The notes: generated by a model not told the origin, from the letters alone. A stretch of DNA of 64,000 nucleotides from Hyperoodon ampullatus (GCA_949752795.1 OX457064.1:36700368-36764367); one strand, 5' to 3'. Counted from the first letter of the stretch, positions 11,039 through 22,186 are shown. Made by a program: numbers and translations.

Positions 11039-11375
11039 TTGTTTCTGGGGTGTTTTCAACTTTTTCTTTTATACTGGAGTATAGTTGATTAACAATGTTG
11101 TGTGGGGACTTCCCTGGTGGCAAAGTGGTTGGGAATCCGCCTGTCAATGCAGGGGAAAGAGGTTCGAGCAAAAAAACAAAAACAATGTTGTGTTAGTTTC
11201 AGGTGTACAGTAAAGTGATTCAGTTATATATATACATGTATCTATTCTTTTTCAAATTCTTTTCCCATTTAGGTTGTTACATCATATTGAGCAGAGTTCC
11301 CGGTGCTATCCAGCAGATCCTTGTTGGTTACCCATTTTAAATATAGCAGTGTGTACATGTCAATCCCAAACTCGC
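11039..11375 (-). mobile_element. L1 3' UTR insertion
   Basis: The target duplication aatttagtttt lies at 11,028-11,038 and 11,376-11,386. The body is the minus-strand L1 3' UTR (ggagtatagttgattaacaa to gtacatgtcaatccc). It is itself interrupted by a very short SINE. Confidence 0.85.
11104..11180 (+). mobile_element. Very short SINE holding only the tRNA-like half
   Basis: The insertion is about 77 bp with a perfect 13-bp duplication, aacaatgttgtgt, at 11,091-11,103 and 11,181-11,193. It contains the A-box side (cttccctggtggcaaagtgg) and stops just after the B-box-like gaggttcgagc. An A-rich tail (aaaaaaacaaa) then follows directly. The whole tRNA-unrelated half of the SINE is missing. Confidence 0.88.
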
Positions 11376-11698
11376 AATTTAGTTTTAAAAGGAAAAGTCA
11401 GAAAGAAAAAGAGAAAACAGTAAGCTCCAGTAAGAGGGAATAAAATTGAAGCAACTCTTCTGAAGTAATGTGGCATGTAGTAACAGTGAAGATCCAGCTA
11501 TTTACAGCCTTCAGAAATTTAGGGTATTTCTTACTCAAGGAGATGTATACAAGGATTTTTATTAGATCACTAATAATATCAAAAATTTTGTGAGTTAAAA
11601 GTCCATCAACACAAGAAAAGATTAAAAAGTTGGTTTATTACACAATGGATTATTACACAATGGAATGCTATATATATGACAGTTTAAAAAAATGCATA

Positions 11699-11911
11699 GG
11701 GGCCTCCCAGGTGGCTCAGTGGTTGAGAGTCCGCCTGCCGATGCAGGGGACGCGGGTTTGTGCCCCGGTCCAGGAAGATCCCACATGACGCGGAGCGGCT
11801 AGGCCCGTGAGCCATGGCCACTAAGCCTGCGCGTCCAGAGCCTGCGCTCCGCAACGGGAGAGGCCACAACAGTGAGAGGCCCACGTACCGCAAAAAAAAA
11901 AAAAAAAAAAG
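11699..11911 (+). mobile_element. CHR-type SINE
   Basis: Flanked by aatgcata at 11,691-11,698 and 11,912-11,919. The promoter side differs slightly (ggcctcccaggtggctcagt). It is inserted in the old L1 relic. Confidence 0.93.
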
Positions 11912-12251
11912 AATGCATAATTTGTCAACATAAGTTCATCTAGAGCATATAACGTTGAGTGAAAAGACTGCAGGAAAACAAGTACAGTATATCTGCATTA
12001 GTTTTTTGTAAAAATTAAAATACACTAAATATACTCCATATTTGTAAATACACACCTTTATGATAAAAAATATAAAAACTAAAGACACGGTTGGGAGAAA
12101 GACAAGCAACTTCAGGATGGTCATTACATCTGAGAGGATAGGGCAAGACATGGGTCCAGGACTCCTACTTTATCTCTGATGCTTCATCCTTTAAGCACAA
12201 AAGGTCTGAAGCAAATATGACCCACAATGTTAGCATTTAAGAAATGTCTAG

Positions 12252-12378
12252 TAGTGGAATAATGATCTTGTCATTCTCTGAAATGTCTAAACTATTTCAC
12301 AATTAATTAAACTTAGTTTTCAAAAAAAAGAGGTACAGAAGGGAAAAGAGAAAATAGTAAGCGCCAATAAGAGCGCTG
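12252..12378 (+). repeat. Copy 2 of the local ~120-bp repeat
   Basis: Aligns with the split copy about 1.3 kb upstream, with small indels. Identity appears moderate, so the event is old. No terminal structure or target duplication was recognised. Confidence 0.7.
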
Positions 12379-12407
12379 TATGAAATGATTTTTAAAAGTC
12401 ACAAGAG

Positions 12408-12622
12408 GGCTCCCCTGGTGGCGCAGTGGTTGAGAGTCCGCCTGCCGATGCAGGGGACAAGGGTTCGTGCCCCGGTCCGGGAAGATCCCACATGCCGCGG
12501 AGCGGTTAGGCCCGTGAGCCATGGCTGCTGAGCCTGCGCGTCCGGAGCCTGTGCCCCGCAACGGGAGAGGCCACAACAGTGAGAGGCCCACGTACCGCAC
12601 AAAAAAAGAGACCAAAAACAAC
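12408..12622 (+). mobile_element. CHR-type SINE
   Basis: Target duplication agtcacaaga at 12,398-12,407 and 12,623-12,632. The tail is degraded (caaaaaaagagaccaaaaac), so it is an older copy than those with pure A tails. Confidence 0.93.
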
Positions 12623-12632
12623 AGTCACAAGA

Positions 12633-13684
12633 AAGAGACATTTAAACCACCTAGGAAGTTAGTAAAGGAGAATGAACAAATGGCATGTCCTTCAGGTAGT
12701 TCTCCATAAATGTAAGTTTTATTTTTCTTGAAAGGGAGCTTTTGATTAATCTTAGACATCAGGAATCCCAAAGTTTTACTTTCTGACAAATAAGTATAGA
12801 TGTTGCCAGTTAAAGGGAGATTCCTAATCTTTAAAGGAGATCAAGTTGATATTCTCTCATAAAATAAAGAATAAAAGTTATATAGCCTTCCATCCTCATC
12901 AAAGATAACAGTCTCGGAAAATAATCTGAAGTTAATTTTAAGCCATGGAACAATGGAGAATAAAGTATCCAATGTTTTATCCCACAAAATATAGATACAT
13001 TAATTTTAGCATATATAATTCCATAACTCCATAGAAATCAATGTTATCAAACTATCATTGTAGCCATTCTTTTAAATTAGCAATCTTAATAAAATTTCAT
13101 TAAAGAAATCTGAAAGTAATAATTACTTTAAAATATTTTTTAAATATGGGAACAGAATTAGTATTTTATTCTAGAATATCTGCCTTTAAACAATTTTAAG
13201 TCCTCAGATACTCCTTCACACAAATTAACTGTAAAAATATGTTCTTAGATATAAAAAATATCTAGTGAGTCTATTAGATAGTAGCCAATTAATTTTTTAA
13301 GGATATATACTATGATGGTTTAGGTTTATGTTTTAGAAAAGCTGATCTTAAGGTATCATTAAAGTAATTTATTTTTTAAGTTACTCCAGGTTCATGTTAA
13401 TAAATACTTGTTATCACTGTATATTAGGAAAAGTCCCTCTTGGCTTCTAAACAGTGGAAAAGGAAGAGAGGAGGAAAGCTTGCATTCAGTTCAACTGCAA
13501 GCTGGAGCAAGTCACTTAGGCAAAAGAGAAGTGCAACTACAACACAGACATGTTTTATCCCACTGGAAAATACTGCCTTGTTCATCAAAGGACCCTTCCA
13601 ATCTATATTGCCAATCACTGCAGCAGGATGGTGCAGGTTATTTTAAGAATCACTAACCATTGTCTGTAAAGCTCAGAAAGTCTA
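12633..13684. other. Unassigned sequence
   Basis: A 1-kb AT-rich stretch without recognised repeats. At 13,408-13,656 overlapping open frames occur on both strands (82, 68 and 64 codons). They have no domain and no splice context. Overlap in several frames suggests low stop density rather than coding. Confidence 0.45.
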
Positions 13685-13865
13685 GCTTAGTGTTTCTCAA
13701 AGTGTCCTAGGACCACGAGCACCAGAAAGATCTGGGGAGCTTGTCAAAAATGCTGATTCTTTGGCATAACACCAAATCTACTGAATAAGAATCTCTACAG
13801 ACCTTGGGGGAATCTGCACTTTTAATATGCCTTTCAAATGAGTGTTATGGAAAAAAAGTCACACC
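13685..13865 (+). mobile_element. MER5A-type hAT relic
   Basis: Begins tgtttctcaaagtgtcctag and continues in the expected order (gagcttgtcaaaaatgctga, ctactgaataagaatctcta, gaatctgcacttttaa). Non-coding and ancient. The terminal inverted repeat at the right end is eroded. Confidence 0.75.
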
Positions 13866-13906
13866 AGAATTTACAAAATGATTCTAATCTGTAATCAGTA
13901 TCTTTT

Positions 13907-14535
13907 TTTTATAGGAATTCTATGTTTTATTCTTGTAATTTTTTTTATTAGTCTTTGCTTTACAACAAAGTGAATCAGTCATACATATACATCTGTTCCC
14001 ACATCCCCTCCCTCCTGCGTCTCCCTCCCTCCCACCCTCCCCATCCCACCCCTCCAGGCGGCCACAAAGCACCGAGCGGATCCCCCCGCGCCACGCGGCC
14101 ACACCCCACCAACCATCCACCCCACGCCCGGCAGTGTATACACGTCCATGCCTCTCCCCCGCCCCGTCACAGCCCCCCCTCCCCATATCCCCAAGCCCAC
14201 CCCCAGGAGGTCTGTGTCTCTATTCCTGTTTTACCCCTAAGTTCTTCATGACATTTTTTTTTCTTAAATTCCATATATATGTGTTAGCATACAGTATTTG
14301 TCTTTCTCTTTCTGACTTACTTCACTCTGTATGAGAGACTCTAGGTCTATCCACCTCATTACAAATAGCTCAGTTTCGTTTCTTTTTATGGTTGAGTAAT
14401 ATTCCATTGTATATATGTGCCACAATAAATGCTGGAGAGGGTGTGGAGAAAAGGGAACACTCTTGCACTGCTGGTGGGAATGTGAATTGGTACAGCCAAT
14501 ATGGAAAACAATATGGAGGTTCCTTAAAAACTAAA
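13907..14535 (-). mobile_element. L1 insertion with 5' inversion (twin priming)
   Basis: The duplication aatcagtatctttt is at 13,893-13,906 and 14,536-14,549. Bases 13,907-14,423 are L1 3' UTR plus the ORF2 end on the minus strand. From 14,424 the sequence flips to the plus strand (aataaatgctggagagggtg to taaaaactaaaaatc), an upstream ORF2 segment. The piece of L1 between them is missing. This is the usual product of twin priming during L1 integration. The part at 14,010-14,215 is abnormally C-rich. Confidence 0.88.
14010..14215 (-). other. C-rich, T-to-C enriched block in L1 3' UTR
   Basis: Aligned with the L1 copy at 16,682-16,758, bases 14,074-14,150 differ at 24 of 77 positions. Eighteen of these are T in the other copy and C here, equal to A-to-G on the L1 sense strand. 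The rest of the same insertion (14,220-14,420) shows no such bias. It could be RNA editing before integration, an unusual subfamily, or a sequence error. Confidence 0.75.
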
Positions 14536-14549
14536 AATCAGTATCTTTT

Positions 14550-15259
14550 AAAATTCGACATTCACTACATTAATCAAAGTCTTCAAAGTAAAGTAAGACA
14601 GAGTCTGTTAGGAGGACAGAGATTTTTCCATTTAAGAAACACTTAATTTATTAAAGTACTGTTGCTTTTGTCTGAGGAATAAAGGTATTTTTCTATGTGT
14701 AAATATAAGCATATTTTAAAAAACAAAATACTTTATATTTGCAACTATGAAACCATTCCTCTAGGGTCCTATAAGATGACTATTTTGTAATCGTGAAGAG
14801 TATTTTGTATTATCACTTCTGTAATAATACAAGATAATTATTTTTACATTATGTGTCCTGACATAATTTATATATTAGCATCACAGGCTTCTAAGAGAAG
14901 AAAGAAGTTATTAAGGTCTAGGCCAGTTATCTAAATCAGATTAGTAAAAGCAAAAGAAAAATGAAAGACAAAATTGCAGATCTGGACCCCTAAATTTGAC
15001 CTGTGTCTTGAAAATACACTTCCCTGGTTGAAAAGTGATTTGGAAGAAGCCTGAATGGCTCAATATAAATACCAAGAAGTAAACTCAAACTGCACACTAG
15101 GCTAAAAGAATAATGTAAGTATTAAAATTCAGTCTAGGAAAGAAAGTTATCAGAAACAGGACAGAATTTTTATCAAAATGAGCTAAAAATCATTAGCCTT
15201 TAAGATGTGAAGCTGTAGCACATGGAATTGCACATGATCAGAGTGGTATAAAAGTAACG
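14550..15259. other. Unassigned AT-rich sequence
   Basis: No recognised repeat or gene. The reading frames are short and featureless. Confidence 0.5.
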
Positions 15260-15318
15260 ACATTTATTTTCTAAACAAACATTTATTTTCAAAACAAACA
15301 TTTATTTTCAAACAACAA
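15260..15318. repeat. Three tandem copies of a 19-bp unit
   Basis: The unit acatttattttctaaacaa is repeated three times with one or two differences. A small minisatellite-like array with no coding content. Confidence 0.85.
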
Positions 15319-15684
15319 AACAAACCCTGCATATGTTTTTTGAACTTACTGAAATAATTCAACGACTATTCACAATGCTATTCTTCATATTTTGCATTTA
15401 GCAAACAATGGAATTTCATTCAAAGGCAAAGTACCTTCAGATATAGGCAGAAAATAGAAACAGGAAGAGATACTTTTATTAAAAGAAAAATTTTCATGGA
15501 ACATCTCCCAACCTCATTATAAGAAAAGGGGACAAACATAAAGATGGGAAATATGGAAGGAAATATGTATCCACAGAAAACAGAACAAAGAAAAGAGTAA
15601 TACATCAAAGTAACGAGTAATAAAAAATTAGTAAATAGGAGGTTATAAAGACACAGCATATCTTCTTTCTATCACTTTATATTT
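15319..15684. other. Unassigned sequence
   Basis: The open frame at 15,420-15,659 (minus, 79 codons) is rich in hydrophobic residues because the strand is T-rich. No family was recognised. Confidence 0.45.
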
Positions 15685-16510
15685 AAGGAAGTTTCTCTGG
15701 GAAAAGCATATAGTTGTGTCTTGCTATATTATCCAATTTGGCAATCTCTGTCTTAAATGTAATACTTAGAATATTTACATTTAGTGCATTTATGGCTTTG
15801 TTTGGAATACTACTATTTGTTTTGTATTTGTCCCACCTACTCTTTGTTCTTCTTTTCCTTCTTTTCCTGTATTCTTCTGGATTAACTGAAATTTTTAGGT
15901 GTGATTCCATTTTATCATCACCATTTGTTTACTATCTAAATTATTTTTTTTATTGGTTGCTTTAATGATTACATCATGCACATTTAACTTGTCAAAGTCT
16001 TTCATTAAAAAATATAACACTTCACAACATTAAAAGAACCTTAAAACAATATACTTCATTTACTTCCTCCCATTCTTTGTGCTATTACTGCTATATATTT
16101 CACTTTTACATGTTATAATTTTTAAACTATATTATTACTAGTTTTGCTTTAAGGAGTTATATTTTAAAGACTTTTTAAAATATGTAGCCAAAATCTTTTA
16201 TATTTAATGACTCATTTATCATTTCCAGTGATCCTTAGTCCTATATGATGATCCAAATTTCAATCTGTTATCATATTTTGTCTGAAGAACTGCCTTAAAC
16301 ATCTCGTATAGTGCAGGACTGCCGACAATGACTTCCCTCTTTTTTTATTTGACTGAGTTTTTATTTTTTCTTATTTTTTGGAAGATATTTTGCTGTATAT
16401 ACAATTCTAAGATAACAGAGGTTTTTTCTTCATTCAATGCCTTAAGATGTTGCTCTACTGTCTTCTCAATTGCATAGTTCATGACAAGAAGTCCGCTGTC
16501 ATATTGATAT
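15685..16510 (-). mobile_element. Old L1M-class element, 3'-side part
   Basis: The antisense text gaaaagcatatagttgtgtc, ttatagtgcaggactgc-like and gatgttgctctactgtcttc is characteristic of older mammalian L1M elements, and its order is preserved. The element continues at 22,187 beyond the younger L1. Many substitutions are visible and no open frame remains. Confidence 0.75.
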
Positions 16511-16839
16511 ATATATATATATTTAACAACTTTATTGGAGTATAATTGCTTTACAATGGTTAGTTTCTGCTTTATAACAAAGTGAATCAGCTATACATAT
16601 ACATATATCCCCCTATCTTTTCCCTCTTGCATTTCCCTCCCAAACCCCCTATCCCACGCCTCTAGGGAGTCACAAAGCACCGAGCTGATCTCCCTGTGCT
16701 ATGCGGCTGCTTCCCACTAGCTATCTATTTGACATTTGGCAGTGTATATATGTCCATGCCGCTCTCTCACTTCGTCCCACCTTACCCTTCTCCCTCCCTG
16801 TGTCCTCAAGTCCATTCTCTATGTCTGCATCTTTATTCC

Positions 16840-19800
16840 TGTCCTGCCCCTAGGTTCTTCAGAACCTTTTTTTTTTTTTTTTTAGATTCCATATATATGT
16901 GTTAGCATGCGGTATTAGTTTTCTCTTTCTGACTTACTTCACTCTGTATGACAGACTCTAGGTCCATCCACCTCACTACAAATAACTCAATTTTGTTTCT
17001 TTTTATGGCTAAGTAATATTCCATTGCACGTATGTGCCACATCATCTTTATCCATTCATCTGTCAATCGACAGTTAGGTTGCCTCCATGTCCTGGCTATT
17101 GTAAACAGAGCTGCAATGAACATTGTGGTACATGACTCATTTTGAACCCTGGTTTTCTCAGGGTATATGACCAGTAGTAGGACTGCTGGGTTGTATGGTA
17201 GTTCTATTTTTAGTTTCTTAAGGAAACTCCATACTGTTCTCCATAGTGGCTGTATCAATTTACATTCCCACCAACAGTGCAAGAGGGTTCCCTTTTCTCA
17301 ACACCCTCTCCAGCATTTACTGTTTGCAGATTTTTTGATGATGGCCATTCTGACTGGTGTGAGGTGATACCTCATTGTAGTTTTGATTTGCATTTCTCTA
17401 ATGATTAGTGATGTTGAGCATCCTTTCATGTGTTTGTTGGCAATCTGTATATCTTCTTTGAAGAAATGTCTATTTACGTCTTCTGCCCATTTTTGGATTG
17501 GGTTGTTTGTTATTTTGATATTGAGTTGCGTGAGCTGCTTGTAAATTCTGGAGATAAATCCTTTATCCATTGATTCATTTGCAAATATTTTCTCCCATTC
17601 TGAGGGTTGCCTTTTCGTCTTATTTATGGTTTCCTTTGCTGTGCAAAAGCTTTTAAGTTTCATTAGGTCCCATTTGTTTATTTTTATTTCCATTTCTCTA
17701 GGAGGTGGGTCAAAAAGGATCTTGCTGTGATTTATGTCACAGAGTGTTCTACCTATGTTTTCCTCTAAGAGTTTTATAGTGTCTGACCTTACATTAAGTC
17801 TTTAATCCACTTTGAGTTTATGTTTGTGAATGGTGTTAGGCAGTGTTCTACTTTCATTCTTTTACATGTAGCTGTCCAGTTTTCCCAGCACCACTTACTG
17901 AGGAAGCTGTCGTTTCTCCATTGTATATTCTTGCTTCCTTTATCAAAAATAAGGTGACCATATGTGCGTGAGTTTATCTCTGGGCTTTCTATGTGTTCCA
18001 TTGATCTATATTTCTGTTTTTGTACCAGTACCATACTGTCTTGATTACTGTAGCTTTGTAGTACAGTCTGAAATCAGGGAGCCTGATTCCTCCAGCTCCG
18101 TTTTTCTTTCTCAAGATTGCTTTGGCTATTCGGGGTCTTTTGTGTTTCCATACAAAAATTGTGGAATATTTTCTAGTTCTGTGAAAAATGCCATTGGTAG
18201 TTTGATAGGGATTGCATTGAATCTGTAGATTGCTTTGGGTAGTAGAGTCATTTTCACAATGTTGATTCTTCCAATCCAAGAACATGGTATATCTCTCCAT
18301 CTGTTTCATTCATCTTTAATTTCTTTCATCAATGTCTTACAGTTTTCAGCATACAGGTTTTTGTCTCCTTAGGTAGATTTATTCCTAGGTATTTTATTGT
18401 TTTTGTTGCAATGGTAAATGGGAGTGTTTCCTTAACTTCTCTTTCAGATTTTTCATCATTAGTGTATAGGAATGCAAGAGATTTCTGTGCATTAATTTTG
18501 TATCCTGCTACTTTACCAAATTCATTGATTAGCTCTAGTTGTTTGCTGGTAGTATCTTTAGGATTCTCTATCTATAGTATCATGTCATCCGCAAACAGTG
18601 ACAGCTTTACTTCTTCTTTTCCGATTTGGATTGCTTTTATTTCTTTTTCTTCTCTGATTGCTGTTGCTAAAAGTTCCAAAACTTTGTTGAACAACAGTGG
18701 TGAGAATGGACCACCTTGTCTTGTTCCTGATTTTAGAGGAAATGCTTTCAGTTTTTCACCATTGAGAACGATGCTGGCTGTGGGTTTGTCATATATGGCC
18801 TTTATTTTGTTGAGGGAAGTTCCCTCTCTGCCTACTTTCTGGAGTGTTTTTATCATAAATGGGTGTTGAATACTGTCGAAAACTTTTTCTGCATCTATTC
18901 AGATGATCATATGGTTTTTCTCCTTCAATTTGTTAATATGGTTTATCACACTGATTTGCATATATTGAAGAATCTTTGCATTCCTGGGATAAACCCCACT
19001 TGATCATGCTGTATGAACCTTTTAATGTGCTGTTGGATTCTGTTTGCTAGTATTTTGTTGAGGATTTTTGCATCTATGTTCATCAGAGATATTGGCCTGT
19101 AGTTTTCTTTCTTTGTGACATCTTCGTCTGGTTTTGGTATATGAGTGATGGTGGCCTTGTAGAATGAGTTTGGGAGTGTTCCTCCCTCTGCTATATTTTG
19201 GAAGGTGAGAAGGATAGGTGTTAGCACTCCTCTAAATGTTTGACAGGATTTGCCTGTGAAGCCATCTGGTCCTGGGCTTTTGTTTGTTGGAAGATTTTTA
19301 ATCACAGTCTCAATTTCAGTGCTTGTGATTGGTCTGTTTATATCTTCTATTTATTCCTGGTTCAGTCTCAGAAGGTTGTGCTTTTCTAAGAATTTGTCCA
19401 TTTCTTCCAACTTGTCCATTTAAATATTGGCATAAAGTTGCTTGTAGTAACCTCTCATGATCCTTTGTATTTCTGCAGTGTCAGTTGTTACTTCTCCCTT
19501 TCATATCTAATTCTATTGATTTGAGTCTTCTCCCCTTTTTTCTTGATGAGTCTGCTAATGGTTTATCAATTTTGTTTACCTTCTCAAAGAACCAGCTTTT
19601 AGTTTTATTGATCTTTGCTATCATTTCCTTCATTTCTTTTTATTTCTGATCTGATCATGATTTCTATCCTTCTGCTAACTTTGGGGGTTTTTTGCTCTTC
19701 ATTCTCTAATTGCTTTAGGTGTTAGGTTAGGTTGTTTGAGATGTTTCTTGTTTCTTGAGGTAGGCTTGTATTGCTATAAACTTCCCTCTTAGAACTGCTT

Positions 19801-20671
19801 TTGCTGCATCCCATAGGTTTTGAGTCGTCGTGTTTTCATTGTCATTTGTTTCTAGGTAATTTTTGATTTCCTCTTTGATTTCTTCAGTGATCTCTTGGTT
19901 ATTAAGTAGTGTATTGTTTAGCCTCCATGTGTTTGTATTTTTTACAGATTTCTTCCTGTAATTGATATCTACTCTCATAGGGCTGTGGTTGGAAAAGATA
20001 CTTGATATGATTTCAATTTTCTTAAATTTGCCAAGGCTTGATTTGTGACCCAAGATATGATCTATCCTGCAGAATGTTCCATGAGCACTTGAGAATAAAG
20101 TGTATTCTTTTGTTTTTGGATGGAATGTCCTATAAATATCAATTAAGTCCATCTTGTTTAATGTATCATTTAAAGCTTGTGTTTCCTTATTTATTTTCAT
20201 TTTGGATGATCTGTCCATTGGTGAAAGTGGGGTGTTAAAGTCCCCTACTATGATTGTGTTACTATCGATTTTCCCTTTTATGGCTGTTAGCATTTCCCTT
20301 ATGTACTGAGGTGCTCCTATGTTGGGTATATAAATATTTACAATTATTATATCTTCTTCTTGGATTGATCCCTTGATCATTATGTAGTGTCCTTCTTTAT
20401 CTCTTGTAATAGTCTTTATTTTAAAGTCTATTTTGTCTAATATGAGAATTGCTACTCCAGCTTTCCTTTGATTTCCATTTGCATGGAATATCTTTTTCCA
20501 TCCCCTCACTTTCAGTCTGTATGTGTCCCTAGGTCTGAAGTGGGTCTCTTGCAGAAAGCATATATACAGGTCTTGTTTCTGTATCCATTCAGCCAGTCTA
20601 TGTCTTTTGGTGGGAGCATTTAATTCATTTATATTTAAGGTAATTATTGATATGTATGTTCCTGTTACCAT
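16840..20671 (-). pseudogene. L1 ORF2 pseudogene (endonuclease, reverse transcriptase)
   Basis: ORF2p normally nicks target DNA and reverse-transcribes L1 RNA. Here the length (about 3.8 kb) and domain order match the family. The AP-type endonuclease is the open stretch 19,727-20,671, with the start [14 protein letters not shown] and a QETH motif. The reverse transcriptase follows at about 18,550-19,305, with the palm motif FADD near 18,570. A zinc-knuckle-side C-terminus lies at 16,902-17,693. In the endonuclease the usual SDH motif reads SNH, so a catalytic aspartate is lost. A TAG stop follows three residues after FADD. Further stops and frameshifts split the rest into at least five pieces. 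Confidence 0.92.
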
Positions 20672-20729
20672 TTTCTTAATTGTTTTGGGTTTATTTTTGT
20701 AGGTCTTTTCCTTCTCTTGTGTTTCCCGC

Positions 20730-21592
20730 CTAGAGAAGTTCCTTTAGCATGTGTTGTAAAGCTGGTTTGGTGGTGCTGAATTCTCTTAGCTTTTGCTTGT
20801 CTGTAAAGGTTTTAATTTCTCTGTCGAATCTGAATGAGATCCTTGCTGGGTAGAGTAGTCTTAGTTGTAGGTTTTTCCCTTTCATCACTTTAAATATGTC
20901 TTGCCACTCCCTTCTTGCTTGCAGAGTTTCCGCTGAAAGATCAGCTGTTAACCTTATGGGGATTCCCTTGTATGTTATTTTTTGTTTTTCCCTTGCAGCT
21001 TTTAATATTTTTTCTTTGTTTTTAATTTTTGATAGTTTGATTAATATGTGTCTTGATGTGTTTCTCCTTGGATTTATCCTGTATGGGACTCTCTGTGCTT
21101 CCTGGACTTGATTAACTATTTCCTTTCCCATATTAGGGAATTTTTCAACTATAATCACTTCAAATATTTTCTCAGTCCCTTTCTTCTCCTCTTCTTCTGG
21201 GACTCCTATAATTCGAATGTTAGTGCATTTAATATTGTCCCAGAGGTCTCTAAGACTGTCCTAAATTCTTTTCATTTTTTTTTCTTTATTCTGCTCTGCA
21301 GTAGTTATTTCCACTATTTTATCTTCCAGTCACTTAACCATTCCTCTGCCTCAGTTATTCTGCTATTGATTCCTTCTAGAGAATTTTTAATTTCACTTAT
21401 TGTGTGGTTCATCATTGTTTGTTTGCTCTTTAGTTCTTCTAGGTCCTTGTTAAAAGTTTCTTGTATTTTCTCCATTCTATTTCCAAGATTTTGGATCATC
21501 TTTACTATCATTACTCTGAATTCTTTTTTAGGTAGACTACTTATTTCCTCTTCATTTGTTTGGTGTGGTGGGTCTTTACCTTGCTCCTTCAT
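20730..21592 (-). pseudogene. L1 ORF1 pseudogene (RNA-binding chaperone)
   Basis: ORF1p is the trimeric RNA-binding protein of the L1 particle. The N-terminal piece (21,314-21,592) is polar and heptad-like (MEKIQETFNKDLEELKSKQ), as expected for the coiled coil. The C-terminal piece (20,730-21,158) has the conserved RRM/CTD phrases RINPRRNT and FRFDREIKTF. A frame break near 21,160-21,310 separates them, and the total is shorter than usual (about 290 against roughly 340 residues). The assignment is firm; the start codon is only probable. Confidence 0.88.
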
Positions 21593-22186
21593 CTGCTGTG
21601 CTTCTCTGTCATCTCATTTTGCTTAACTTACTGTGTTTGGGGTCTCCTTTTCACAGCCTGCAGGTTCGTAGTTCCCGTTGTTTTTGGTGTCTGCCCCCAG
21701 TGGCTAAGGTTGGTTCAGTGGGTTGTGTAGGCTTCCTGGTGGAGGGGACTTGTGCCTGTGTTCTGGTGGATGAGGCTGGATCTTGTCTTTCTGGTGGGCA
21801 GGACCGCCTCTGGTGGTGTGTTTTGGGCTGTCTGTGGCCTTATTATGATTTTAGGCAGGCTCTCTGCTAATGGGTGGGGTTGTGTTCCTGTCTTGCTAGT
21901 TGTTTGGTATTGTTTTCCCAGCACTGTAGCTTGCTGGTTGTTGAGTGGAGCTGGGTCTTAGAGTTGAGTTGGAAATCTCTGGGAGAGCTTTCACCATTTG
22001 ACGTTACATGGAGCCAGGAGGCCTCTGGTGGACCAATGTCCTGAACTCGGCTCTCCCACCTCAGAGGCACAGGCCTGACACCCAGCTGGAGCACAAATAC
22101 CCTGTCAGCCACACGGCTGTTATATCAAAGGCAACATGGGAGTGCCTCAGAGTCCGATATTTTTTCTGTAAGCTTCTTTGCCATGC

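Larger units (their letters stand above)
10968..11451 (+). repeat. Copy 1 of a local ~120-bp repeat (split)
   Basis: The segments 10,968-11,038 and 11,387-11,451, rejoined across the younger L1 insertion, match 12,252-12,378 over about 120 bases. Shared phrases include ggaataatgat, ttctctgaaat, and aagagaaaa plus agtaag. Either a local duplication or two members of one old family would explain this. Confidence 0.7.
10790..12180 (+). mobile_element. Old L1M-class relic, interrupted
   Basis: The left part has ggattggcaaaaattttaaa, typical of the end of L1 ORF2. The right part has ttattacacaatggaatgct and gttgagtgaaaagactgc, the next conserved L1 phrases in order. Later insertions split it: an antisense L1 3' UTR at 11,039-11,375 and a SINE at 11,699-11,911. 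It is too diverged for exact borders, and continuity between the parts is inferred. Confidence 0.55.
16511..22186 (-). mobile_element. Nearly full-length younger L1 inside an older L1
   Basis: The element is about 5.7 kb. On the minus strand it has part of a 5' UTR (21,593-22,186), ORF1, a spacer of about 58 bp, ORF2 and a 3' UTR ending at 16,511-16,840. The surrounding old L1 resumes directly on the right. The imperfect duplication catattgatat (16,500-16,510) and catatttatat (22,187-22,197) fits target-primed integration. Both ORFs are broken, so it cannot move by itself. It is the largest single element in the window and is probably 5'-truncated within the UTR. Confidence 0.92.

Noticed and set aside
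13955..14251. Proline/histidine-rich frames of 66-98 codons on both strands
   Set aside because: They come from the C-rich altered L1 3' UTR block; overlapping frames in a low-stop composition are not coding evidence.
18411..18869. Plus-strand frame of 152 codons with membrane-like character
   Set aside because: It is the antisense shadow of the L1 reverse transcriptase. T-rich antisense reads as hydrophobic residues.
21108..21626. 172-codon plus-strand frame rich in F, S and L, resembling a membrane protein
   Set aside because: It is exactly antisense to L1 ORF1; composition alone explains the hydrophobicity.
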